This document shows positions 51,044 to 58,261 of a stretch of DNA of 64,000 nt, piece by piece. This stretch comes from UBA10449 sp005883585 (GTDB lineage: Bacteria; Chloroflexota; Dormibacteria; Dormibacterales; Dormibacteraceae), in NCBI GenBank assembly GCA_005883585.1, contig VBFD01000123.1, positions 12,705 through 76,704 of the forward strand, given 5' to 3'. The first letter of the stretch is position 1. Each line of letters starts with the position of its first letter. The translations under genes and the position numbers were made by a program. Under the pieces are notes generated by a model. That model had not been told where the DNA came from, did no database searches, and was given only the letters and a program-made list of their open reading frames with translations.

Positions 51044-51298
51044 TTAGGGTACGGTCGGGACCTGCCCAGCGTTTTCCTGGGCCTCGCGCGCCGCGCTCTC
51101 ACCGGCCTCGTGCGTGGCGTCCTCGTTGGGGACGAACGTGCCCGTGGACGTGCCGGGCGTGGGGGTTGGGCTCGCCGCGGTCGTGGCCGCGGCCGCGCTG
51201 AGGGCCGACACGCCGTACAGGGCGGCGCCGGCCACCCCTCCTATGAGCATCGACCCTGCGATGGCCGCTGCCGTCACTGCCGTACGAACTCTGTTCAT
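51044..51298 (-). CDS. Small secreted protein with NEDxxHE/ES/EN motif (paralog of 981-1340)
   Basis: An 84-residue protein with a signal sequence (AAAIAGSMLIGGVAGAALYG), a Pro/Thr linker (SPTPTPG), and then TFVPNEDATHEAGESAAREA followed by QENAG. The block matches the protein at 981-1340. AGGAGG ten bases upstream fixes ATG 51298. Function unknown. The charged block could form a short helix with metal or surface-binding residues (inference). Confidence 0.72.
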   Translation of the reverse strand: MNRVRTAVTAAAIAGSMLIGGVAGAALYGVSALSAAAATTAASPTPTPGTSTGTFVPNEDATHEAGESAAREAQENAGQVPTVP

Positions 51299-51473
51299 GG
51301 CTGCTGACTTCCTCCTGTTGGTTTTTTGCTCGAGCGTTGCCACCGAGACTGGCGTCGGTCGCTCAGCACGCCGTGTGAGGAAGCTGTGAGTTTGTCGAGA
51401 CGAAAGCAGAAAATGATCCGGCGGAGCCGCTTTTGCGTATCGATCTTTAACGCCGGAACGGATTGGAGGAAGG

Positions 51474-52406
51474 ATGAGCTTCAGCATCGAGCGCTACAAA
51501 GAGGAGTCGAAGAAACTCGACACCAGCGGGATCGACTGGCAGGCGGTCACCGCCAGCCCTCTGTCCAAAGGGGACCTCTTCTGTCTCCACTACATGATGG
51601 ACATCGAGAATCACGTCCCGCTCTATCTCTCGCACCTGCTTGTAACGCGGGCGTGCATGGACCCCATCCTCACGGCATTCCTGGCGTGCTGGAACTACGA
51701 AGAGCTGTGGCACGGCGAGAACCTCGGCAAGCTCCTCAACCTGTACGGGATCGAGTTCGACGCGCAGGACCGAATCGCCAACGTGCGCGCCAACCTCGGA
51801 TTTCAGAACAGCGTCAGCATCCTCTCGACGATGGTCGGCTCGTGGCTGCTGAAGGACTTCTCAGCCGTGTACCTGACCATCGGCGCCATCAACGAGCTTT
51901 CGACGCTGACCGGTTACGCAGCGCTGATCCGCAAATCGGGACACCCGGTCCTCAAAGACCTGCTCGGCCGGATCATCAAGGACGAGCGCCGGCATTACGC
52001 CTTCTACTTCAACTCGGCCAAGGAGTGGCTGACCGGAAACGAGAAGGCACAGCGAGTGGACCGCTGGATGCTGAATCGCTTCTGGGTTCCCGTGGGCCAA
52101 GGGGTGAAGACCCAGGAGCAGGTCGACGCGCTCGCGCTTTACCTGTTCGACGACGAGCAGGGTGAGGAGGACCTGCTGGCGCTGGACGAGAAGATCGGCA
52201 AGCTGCCCGGCCTGGCCGGGATCGAGCTCATGTCCAGGGCGCTCTACGCGGCCCGCGAACGCCGCCGCCAGGACCCGGAGTGGGCGTGGAGGCTGATCGA
52301 CAACGAGGAGTGGGCGGTCGCCTCGCCGAAGAAGTCACCGATCGGCGAGCTGACCACGCGCCGGACGCCCGGCGGAGCGCCACTGAGCGCAGTGGAAGGT
52401 ACATGA
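51474..52406 (+). CDS. Ferritin-like diiron protein, acyl-ACP desaturase-related
   Basis: A 310-residue helical protein. Diiron ligands are visible: MDIENHVP (about residue 42), NYEELWHGENLGKLL (about residue 80) and DERRHYAFYF (about residue 175), consistent with the ExxH pairs of stearoyl-ACP desaturase-like proteins. It may desaturate acyl chains or act as another diiron oxidase. GGAGGAAGG precedes ATG 51474. Followed closely by the ECF sigma gene. Confidence 0.8.
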   Translation: MSFSIERYKEESKKLDTSGIDWQAVTASPLSKGDLFCLHYMMDIENHVPLYLSHLLVTRACMDPILTAFLACWNYEELWHGENLGKLLNLYGIEFDAQDRIANVRANLGFQNSVSILSTMVGSWLLKDFSAVYLTIGAINELSTLTGYAALIRKSGHPVLKDLLGRIIKDERRHYAFYFNSAKEWLTGNEKAQRVDRWMLNRFWVPVGQGVKTQEQVDALALYLFDDEQGEEDLLALDEKIGKLPGLAGIELMSRALYAARERRRQDPEWAWRLIDNEEWAVASPKKSPIGELTTRRTPGGAPLSAVEGT

Positions 52407-52410
52407 GCCG

Positions 52411-52983
52411 ATAGAACCCGAAGGACTCCCCGATGCCGAGCTCGCGGTCGTCCTGGCCGCCGGCAACCAGGATGCGCTGTTGGAGCTGTACGACCGATAT
52501 GCAGGGCTGGCGTACGCCGTCGCCATGCGAGTCCTCGGGGATCCCGGGCGCTCAGAGGACGTGGTTCAAGAGGCTTTTTTGAAGATCTGGACCAACGCGG
52601 CCGCTTTCGATTCCAAAAAAGGTTCGCTTCGCACCTGGCTGATCACAGCGGTGCGCAATCGTTCGATCGACTATTTGCGAGGTCGTGGTGCCCACGAGCG
52701 CCAGGAGCTGGAGCTGCAACCGGAGCTGATCGAATCCAGCCTTCGCTCGGATCCATGGCATGAGGTTTCGCTGTCCCTCGAACGCATGGCCGTGCGAGAG
52801 GCGGTCGGCAGCCTGCCTGCTGAGCAGCGCCAGGCCGTCCAGCTGGCCTATTTCGGAGGTTACTCGCAGTCGGAGATCGCGGACATGACCCACGTGCCGC
52901 TCGGCACGGTCAAGGGCAGGATGCGACTTGCCCTCGAGAAGCTGAGCTCGTATCTCCAGGGTAGGGGGCTGATCAATGTCTGA
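52411..52983 (+). CDS. ECF RNA polymerase sigma factor, start codon non-canonical or uncertain
   Basis: An extracytoplasmic-function sigma-70 factor. Region 2 is YDRYAGLAYAVAMRVLG through WLITAVRNRSIDYLRGR; region 4 is LPAEQRQAVQLAYFGGYSQ with SEIADMTHVPLGTVKGRMR. Conserved sequence starts upstream of the first canonical codon (TTG 52480): EPEGLPDAELAVVLAAGNQD is in frame, with ATA 52411 as the only plausible start, four bases after the diiron gene stop, with GGAAGG upstream (190 residues). Overlaps its anti-sigma gene by 8 bases. Confidence 0.88.
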   Translation: MEPEGLPDAELAVVLAAGNQDALLELYDRYAGLAYAVAMRVLGDPGRSEDVVQEAFLKIWTNAAAFDSKKGSLRTWLITAVRNRSIDYLRGRGAHERQELELQPELIESSLRSDPWHEVSLSLERMAVREAVGSLPAEQRQAVQLAYFGGYSQSEIADMTHVPLGTVKGRMRLALEKLSSYLQGRGLINV

Positions 52984-53725
52984 TCACGAAGAGCTGGAGA
53001 GCACGGTCGCGGCCTGGGTGTTGGGCGCCCTCGACCCTGGCGAGGCCGAGAGCATGCGCGTCCACGTCGAAGGCTGCGCAACCTGCAGCCAGACCGCCGC
53101 GCGCTTGCGCCGAGCCGTTGTCGCGCTGCCTCTCGAGGTCGAGGAGGTCTCCCCGCCGGCCAGGCTGCGCGAGCGCGTCCTCGTCGCCGCGGCGGCCGCT
53201 CGCGCGTCGAGCTTGCCCACGGCGCCGGCGAGAAAGAGAGCCGGCCCGGTGCCTGGCCGGTGGAAGCCCGCCACCACGTTCCAGTTCGGCCGCCTCGCCG
53301 CCTTTGCGGCGGCAGCAACTGTGCTGCTGGCGCTGCTTGCAGGGCTGTTCGTGGGAGGCCTGCTCGGGCGCGGCTCGGTTTCCGCGCCGCCGGCGCAGGT
53401 AGCGCGTTTCACCCTGGTCGGGCATGGAGCTCTCGCGGCCGCGCACGGGACGGTCATCGACCTGAAGAGCGACGGTGTGACCCTGGTCGACTTCAGCGGG
53501 CTGCCAGCGCTCGACAAAGGAAAGGTCTATGAGGTCTGGCTCATCACGAGTGGCGGGCACCCGGACTCGGCCGCGGTGTTCGTGCCCGACAGCAACGGCA
53601 GCAAGGTGGTGCTGGTGAACATGCCGCTCAAGGGTTACTCGCAGATGGCCGTCACGGCGGAGGACGGACCCGACGGCTCGATCGCGCCGACCCAGCAACC
53701 ACAGCTATACGGAGCCCTGGGTTAG
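52976..53725 (+). CDS. Anti-sigma factor, RskA-like
   Basis: A 249-residue membrane anti-sigma factor. The N-terminus has a zinc-type motif HVEGCATCSQ (about residue 23-32) that binds the sigma factor. A single membrane helix spans about residues 103-124. The outer domain matches RskA (GLPALDKGKVYEVWLIT, GGHPDSAAVF, MAVTAEDGPDGS). Its start overlaps the sigma gene. Confidence 0.9.
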   Translation: MSDHEELESTVAAWVLGALDPGEAESMRVHVEGCATCSQTAARLRRAVVALPLEVEEVSPPARLRERVLVAAAAARASSLPTAPARKRAGPVPGRWKPATTFQFGRLAAFAAAATVLLALLAGLFVGGLLGRGSVSAPPAQVARFTLVGHGALAAAHGTVIDLKSDGVTLVDFSGLPALDKGKVYEVWLITSGGHPDSAAVFVPDSNGSKVVLVNMPLKGYSQMAVTAEDGPDGSIAPTQQPQLYGALG

Positions 53726-53762
53726 AGACAAAAATCAGCGGCGAGAATTCAGTCCCACGGAG

Positions 53763-53932
53763 CCAAATTCGTGGCCTGGGCGGCCGGGTTTATCCCGGCC
53801 GCAGACTGACGTGCTTGGAGTCGCCCAGCGTCGCGAGGCGTGAACATTCCGTAAATCGCATCAGCGGGAAAGAGAGCAGCCGCGCGCGCAGCGCCCGGCG
53901 ATGAGAGGGAACCGGCAGGTTCCCTCTTATAA
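53763..53932 (-). ncRNA. Structured intergenic element, copy 2 (candidate ncRNA)
   Basis: Read on the minus strand this copy begins TTATAAGAGGGAACC, keeps both hairpins of the copy at 41484-41655 (AGAGGGAACC stem with TGCC loop; GCGGCCGGG stem with ATAAA loop) and ends GGCCACGAATTTGG. The middle shares only short blocks such as GAATG-N2-ACGCC. Neither strand carries a gene here. It starts inside the U run of the zinc-finger gene terminator. Confidence 0.6.
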
Positions 53933-53964
53933 AATCAGCGGCGGAAATTTCTCCCGCCGCTGAT
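53930..53964 (-). terminator. Intrinsic terminator of the zinc-finger gene
   Basis: Eleven-pair perfect stem ATCAGCGGCGG / CCGCCGCTGAT with a nine-base loop, followed on the minus strand by TTTT. It lies 20 bases after the stop codon. Confidence 0.75.
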
Positions 53965-53983
53965 ACGGTTACGAACGCGATAT

Positions 53984-54163
53984 TTACATGCGGCCGGGGA
54001 TCGGGGCCGGGTCAGGAACTTCGTCTTCCTTGGGAAGCTCCGGAACCTCCGGGTTCTTTTCCTGCTCCGGTTCGTCCACCTCGCCCACGGCGTGCATCTT
54101 TTCCATGTGGTTGGCGAGGTCTTCCGAGTTGTCGACCTCTTCGCCGCAGATGTTGCACTGCAA
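53984..54163 (-). CDS. 59-residue C2H2 zinc-finger-like protein
   Basis: Start TTG 54163 is eight bases after AGGAGG. The N-terminus reads QCNICGEEVDNSEDLANH then MEKMH: C-x2-C-x12-H-x4-H, the spacing of a classical C2H2 finger. The rest is a Pro/Glu-rich acidic tail (EVDEPEQEKNPEVPELPKED) ending IPGRM. C2H2 fingers are uncommon in bacteria, and here a single finger with an acidic tail makes up the whole protein. A different-frame reading of this DNA gives no plausible protein. Function unknown; followed by a strong terminator. Confidence 0.72.
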   Translation of the reverse strand: MQCNICGEEVDNSEDLANHMEKMHAVGEVDEPEQEKNPEVPELPKEDEVPDPAPIPGRM

Positions 54164-54233
54164 GGTTCCATCCTCCTGGCGCTTTGATCGAGAGAATTTG
54201 AGGCGCCCAACCCTTGCGGGTCAAACGCCTCGA

Positions 54234-55085
54234 TTAAGCAACGTTTGCCATCACGGTTGTACTCGGCTGCCGTGAAAGGTGGCGTCGGGTCGCGCGGTAC
54301 GCGCGGCTGATCAGCTCGGGCGTGCGGCTGAAGTCGGCAGGCGACACAGCCGGGCCGTCGATCGTGGGCAGGAGGCGAATGTCAGCCGATTGTGTATGAG
54401 CCGCTATCTCACTGTGCAATCGCTGCTCGACTACGCGGGCGAGTGCCTGCAGCGCCATGCCGACGGCATTCAACCGGTCCTGTCTGAGCCACGGATAGCC
54501 GATTGGAAGAACGTAGACCTGGGTCGCCCCCTGGGCGATGGCCGCGGCGATCGGGGTGAGGTCGGCCACCCCGCCGTCGACGAGCTCGCGCCGACCGATC
54601 GTCACTGGCGGGAAGACGCCCGGAATGGCAGTGCTCGCCAGCAACGCGGGCACGGCCGGGCCCGAGGACAGGACGACCGCATGCCCCGTCTTCAGGTCGG
54701 TGGCGACAACGTGGATAGGGATCGAAGCATCCTCCAGCCGCTCGTACGGGATGTGCCGTTCGATGAGCGCGCGCAGGCCGGAGTTGGGGATGACGTGATT
54801 GGTCCGCCCGAACAGCCCGAGCGCTCCAGCCCACGCGCTGAGGGGAAAGATGTCTTGCCGCCGCAATCCGCACCAGATGGCGGCGAGCTCCTTGGCTCCC
54901 TCGCTGTGCGGATGCCCGGCCACCCACGCGGCGTTGACGGCGCCGGCCGAGGTCCCGACCAGGAGGTCGGGCCGGATGCCTTCCTCGAAGAGGGCCTGCA
55001 GCATCCCGACCTGGATGGCGCCGAGGCTGCCGCCGCCCGAAAGAACGAACGCGACGCGGGGCGCGGAGACGGTGTCAGGCAGCAT
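54234..55085 (-). CDS. Patatin-like phospholipase
   Basis: A 283-residue patatin-family lipid acyl hydrolase. The oxyanion loop is LSGGGSLGAIQVG (about residue 15), the nucleophile Ser is in VGTSAGAVNAAW (about residue 45) and the catalytic Asp in LVDGGVADLTPI (about residue 167). Overlaps the small upstream gene by 11 bases. Confidence 0.92.
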   Translation of the reverse strand: MLPDTVSAPRVAFVLSGGGSLGAIQVGMLQALFEEGIRPDLLVGTSAGAVNAAWVAGHPHSEGAKELAAIWCGLRRQDIFPLSAWAGALGLFGRTNHVIPNSGLRALIERHIPYERLEDASIPIHVVATDLKTGHAVVLSSGPAVPALLASTAIPGVFPPVTIGRRELVDGGVADLTPIAAAIAQGATQVYVLPIGYPWLRQDRLNAVGMALQALARVVEQRLHSEIAAHTQSADIRLLPTIDGPAVSPADFSRTPELISRAYRATRRHLSRQPSTTVMANVA

Positions 55086-55275
55086 TTTGAGGCGCCGATT
55101 CAGGCGAATGGAACTCCACCTGGACGCGCTTGGCGCGCTTCGCCCGAAGCGATTCCATCATGACCACGGCATCAACGCGGTCCCACAGGCGCCAATCGGC
55201 CTCGGATCGCCACACCTGGTCGAGCAGAGACTCGAGCTGAGACTGAAGATCAGGGTCCGTCTTTACTTTTCTCAT
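55075..55275 (-). CDS. Small charged protein, unknown function
   Basis: A 66-residue charged helical protein (KTDPDLQSQLESLLDQVWRS, ESLRAKRAKRVQVEF). AAGGAG lies eight bases before ATG 55275, so the start is well supported. It is upstream of and overlaps the patatin gene. No family recognised. Confidence 0.6.
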   Translation of the reverse strand: MRKVKTDPDLQSQLESLLDQVWRSEADWRLWDRVDAVVMMESLRAKRAKRVQVEFHSPESAPQNAA

Positions 55276-55364
55276 CACACCGTCTCCTTAGTCAGTAAAA
55301 CGCTTTTCAGGAGGCGGTTCCGCTACCACCGTTGAATGGTTTTGAAAACCGTCGAATGTACGGC

Positions 55365-55841
55365 TCAGCCGGTCGAGATGCGGTGCCGGTCCTTGCTGTC
55401 GAGCTTGAATGTGCCCGCGGACGTGATCATCGTGAAGCCCACCACGTAGTCTCCCGACGCCACCGGCGAGGTGGCGGCGCGGCCGGTGCACGCGGTCGGA
55501 ATCGTCACGACGAGAGTGGCGTTCGCCCCGGCGGCGACTTCCGCCGGCGTGAATGTGATGTTGCCGGCGTCGTACCTGTCGCCGACCTTCTGGAGCCACG
55601 CTCCCTTGACGGCGGCAAGGGTGAGGGTGGCGTCGACGCTCGAGATCGACACAGCCTTGGACGTGCCGTTGTGGACGTCGATCGTGCCGTGCAGGTCGTA
55701 ATGGACGTTGCTCGCGCCAACAGGACAGGAATAGCTCGAGTCGACTGAGGCGCTGTTCGGGCTGAACGTCGAGCTTGAGCCAGACGTGCAGCCGGCGATT
55801 AGAAGCACAACCGCGACGGTCCACAGCGATCGTGCGATCAC
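55365..55841 (-). CDS. Lipoprotein with beta-sandwich-like domain
   Basis: A 158-residue predicted lipoprotein. The lipobox is VVLLIAGC (Cys about residue 19). The mature part has alternating beta-strand character (NVHYDLHGTIDVHNGTSKAV, ATLVVTIPTACTG, DYVVGFTMIT) like an immunoglobulin-type or protein-interaction domain. Start GTG 55841 overlaps the protease stop. Function unknown. Confidence 0.62.
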   Translation of the reverse strand: MIARSLWTVAVVLLIAGCTSGSSSTFSPNSASVDSSYSCPVGASNVHYDLHGTIDVHNGTSKAVSISSVDATLTLAAVKGAWLQKVGDRYDAGNITFTPAEVAAGANATLVVTIPTACTGRAATSPVASGDYVVGFTMITSAGTFKLDSKDRHRISTG

Positions 55842-56998
55842 GCGGCCCCTGGCGTCGTACCCGCTGCTCCCGCTCGCGGCGCCCGACCGGCAAGCGCCTG
55901 CCTGACCGCGAGCAGCCTCGCAATGTCGACCGGCGACACGATGCCCACGAGCTCGCCCTTGTCGAACACGAGCACACGGAGGTCCAGCGCCGCGCCGACT
56001 CGTTGGATGAGTACGGCGAGATCTTCGTCCGGCCGGCTCACCGGCACCTCCGCGATGGGACGGGCGCGGTCCTTCAGCCGTTCCTGTGCCCGAGCCGCCG
56101 CGGGCATCCTCATCAGGTCGCCGAGGCGAACGATCCCCGTCAGCTTGCCGGAGGGATCGTGAATCGGATATGTCGTGAACGCGTGCAGCGGTGCGATCGA
56201 CTCCAGGAACTGGTCGACCGTCAGCCAGTCTGGGACGGTGACCACCGGCGACGACATCGCCGCCGACACCGGCACCGACCGCAGGATGCCGCGGACCGCG
56301 GTCCCGGCTTCCTCGGAGCTGCCGGCCGACAGCAGGAACCAACCCACGAACGCGATCCAGATTCCATTCAGGACCGCGCCTGTGAAAAGCTCGAAGACCC
56401 CGAATGCGATCATCAGGTACGCGAACACGCGGCCGATCTGCACCGCGCTGTGAACTCCCCTCTGCCTGCTGCCCGACCGCCTCCAGAAGAAAGAGCTGAG
56501 GAGGCGGCCGCCGTCGAGCGGAAAGGCCGGGACGAGATTGAACACGGCGAGGGCGACGTTGACAAACGCAAGCCAAGCGAACAGATCGGCAACGAGCGCG
56601 GGGAGGGGAAGCAGCGAAAGCACCAAGGCGAGCAGCGCCACCGCCAGGCTCGTCAGCGGGCCGACGCCCGCGATCAGCCCTTCGGCACGGGCGCTCGGGG
56701 GCTCGCCATCAAGCCTTGAAACGCCGCCAAACAGCCAGAGGGTGATGCCCCCGACCTTGACGCCAAAGCGCCTCGCGACGAGCGCGTGGGCGAGCTCGTG
56801 CGCGAGGAGGCAGGCATAGAACGCAATGCTTCCGGCGACGCCGGCCGCCCAGTACGCCAACGCCGGCTGGCCGGGAACGTCGATGGGAAGGACCTCGGCC
56901 GCGACAGTCCACGAGATGAGCGCGAACACGAAGACGAGGCTCCAGTTGATCCCGATCTCGATCCCGAAGATCCGCCCGAGGCGTATCGAGGAGGCCAA
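55838..56998 (-). CDS. Site-2 protease family (M50) zinc metalloprotease with CBS domains
   Basis: A 386-residue intramembrane protease. The zinc-binding HExxH is in CLLAHELAHALVARRFG (about residue 63), and the third ligand is in NLVPAFPLDGGRLL (about residue 151). The C-terminus holds two CBS domains (MSSPVVTVPDWLTVDQFL, VFDKGELVGIVSPVDIARLL) that may sense nucleotides. The start is TTG 56998, giving ASSIRLGRIFGIEIG; the longer frame upstream is antisense-derived. Confidence 0.9.
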   Translation of the reverse strand: MASSIRLGRIFGIEIGINWSLVFVFALISWTVAAEVLPIDVPGQPALAYWAAGVAGSIAFYACLLAHELAHALVARRFGVKVGGITLWLFGGVSRLDGEPPSARAEGLIAGVGPLTSLAVALLALVLSLLPLPALVADLFAWLAFVNVALAVFNLVPAFPLDGGRLLSSFFWRRSGSRQRGVHSAVQIGRVFAYLMIAFGVFELFTGAVLNGIWIAFVGWFLLSAGSSEEAGTAVRGILRSVPVSAAMSSPVVTVPDWLTVDQFLESIAPLHAFTTYPIHDPSGKLTGIVRLGDLMRMPAAARAQERLKDRARPIAEVPVSRPDEDLAVLIQRVGAALDLRVLVFDKGELVGIVSPVDIARLLAVRQALAGRAPRAGAAGTTPGAA

Positions 56999-57003
56999 CT
57001 CGT

Positions 57004-57456
57004 TCAGGCCTTGCGGGGCACGAGGAGAACCGGGTGCCTGGAATGAAGGACCACCTCGTGGCTCACGCTCCCGAGCAGCAGTTCGGCAACCTCTCCGCGC
57101 CCGCGCCGGCCGAGGACGATGAGGTCGGCTTTTTCCTTGTCCGCGACGTCCATGATCACCGTCGCCGGCCGCCCATCCTGGAGTATCGCTCGGTAGCGAA
57201 CGCCGGCCGTTTTCAGTGGGCGGCACCATTTGTTCACGAAGTCCGACTCGATTCCGCGCCGCACCTCGTCGTCGAGATACAGCGGCATCGTGTACGGATC
57301 CGGCAGCGCAACCGGTATGTCGAGTGCGTAGACCGCGATGACCTGCGAGCCCATCGACTTTGCCAGCCGCGCAGTCCACTCGAGCGCATGCTTGCCCGCG
57401 TCGGAACCGTCCACGCCGATGACGATCCGCTTCACCGTCGAGCTTCGTGTCGCCAT
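57004..57456 (-). CDS. Universal stress protein (UspA family)
   Basis: A 150-residue Usp protein: RIVIGVDGSDAGKHALEWTA at the N-terminus and the ATP-binding G-2x-G-9x-G-S motif in GRRGRGEVAELLLGSVSHEV (about residue 114-133). Probably binds ATP and is upregulated under stress. It precedes the M50 gene by 5 bases. Confidence 0.93.
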   Translation of the reverse strand: MATRSSTVKRIVIGVDGSDAGKHALEWTARLAKSMGSQVIAVYALDIPVALPDPYTMPLYLDDEVRRGIESDFVNKWCRPLKTAGVRYRAILQDGRPATVIMDVADKEKADLIVLGRRGRGEVAELLLGSVSHEVVLHSRHPVLLVPRKA

Positions 57457-57477
57457 CGGCGCCTTCCCCCTATGAAA

Positions 57478-57711
57478 TCAGCGGCGGCGGCCGCGCTCGG
57501 TGGCCGTCGCCACCGCGAGCCCGCCGCTTAGCACCGCCCCTTCGAACACCCCGTAGAAAATGGATCGCCCGAGCGGCTGGCTGAATGGTCCTATGTTGAT
57601 CAGCAGCATGAGGATCGCGAAGATCGGAAACGAGATCACGAGCTGCAGCCAGGTCTCGAGCGACTCCCACCAAACAAGCAGCCGCGGCGCGCTCTTGGGT
57701 GGGTCGCCCAT
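57478..57711 (-). CDS. Small two-helix membrane protein
   Basis: A 77-residue protein with a hydrophobic stretch (about residues 20-43) and a second weaker one near the C-terminus, ending ATERGRRR. ATG 57711 is preferred to 57741: a TATGAT -10 box at 57726-57721 ends nine bases upstream of it and no ribosome binding site is seen, suggesting a leaderless mRNA. Family not recognised. Confidence 0.55.
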   Translation of the reverse strand: MGDPPKSAPRLLVWWESLETWLQLVISFPIFAILMLLINIGPFSQPLGRSIFYGVFEGAVLSGGLAVATATERGRRR

Positions 57712-57739
57712 CTCAGTGGGATCATATTCGCAACTTCGC

Positions 57740-58258
57740 ATGGGCCTCAGATGGGCCGTGGCCGGATGCCTTGGATTCGCGATGCTCGCGGGTGCGGCGT
57801 GCGATCCGTTGACTGGAACGGGCCCTGGTAACCCGCCCGACCCGAAGGCTTACATCCATTCCGATGCGTCCGCACGTGCCGTTGTGATCACGCTCATCGC
57901 GGGCTACCCGGCCGGCGACTACCAGTTCAACTACAACGGGTATCGCGACGGGACTCTGGTCATCAGCATCCCGGTGGGATGGCAGGTGACGGTGCAGTGC
58001 GAGAACCGCGGGACCGTCCCCAACTCGTGCGCCGTCGTTCACGGCAGCAAAGACATCAGCCCGGTCGAGCCGGGGTGGTCGACGCCGGATCCCACGCGCG
58101 GCCTCGACCCGGGGAGATCGGCGACGTTCGTCTTCAGCCCATCGACGTTGGGCAGCTATCGGATCGCCTCGCTCGTGGGCGGGAACGAGGCGAGCGGCAT
58201 GTGGGCCGATCTCGAGATCACGGCGGGTGGCGCCCCGGCGATCAAGGCCGAAGCCTGA
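57740..58258 (+). CDS. Sulfocyanin-like cupredoxin-fold lipoprotein lacking usual copper ligands
   Basis: A 172-residue predicted lipoprotein (AGAAC near residue 21). The sequence follows sulfocyanin order: NYNGYRDGTLVISIPVGWQV, a mid Ser/Cys segment (VPNSCAVVHG), then LGSYRIASLVGGNEASGMWA. Sulfocyanins have His in the mid segment and Cys-His-Met at the C-terminal loop; here Asn-Ser-Cys, Ala-Ser and Asn stand at those places with only the Met kept. It probably cannot bind type 1 copper. Followed after 3 bases by the membrane molybdo-enzyme. Confidence 0.68.
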   Translation: MGLRWAVAGCLGFAMLAGAACDPLTGTGPGNPPDPKAYIHSDASARAVVITLIAGYPAGDYQFNYNGYRDGTLVISIPVGWQVTVQCENRGTVPNSCAVVHGSKDISPVEPGWSTPDPTRGLDPGRSATFVFSPSTLGSYRIASLVGGNEASGMWADLEITAGGAPAIKAEA

Positions 58259-58261
58259 GAC

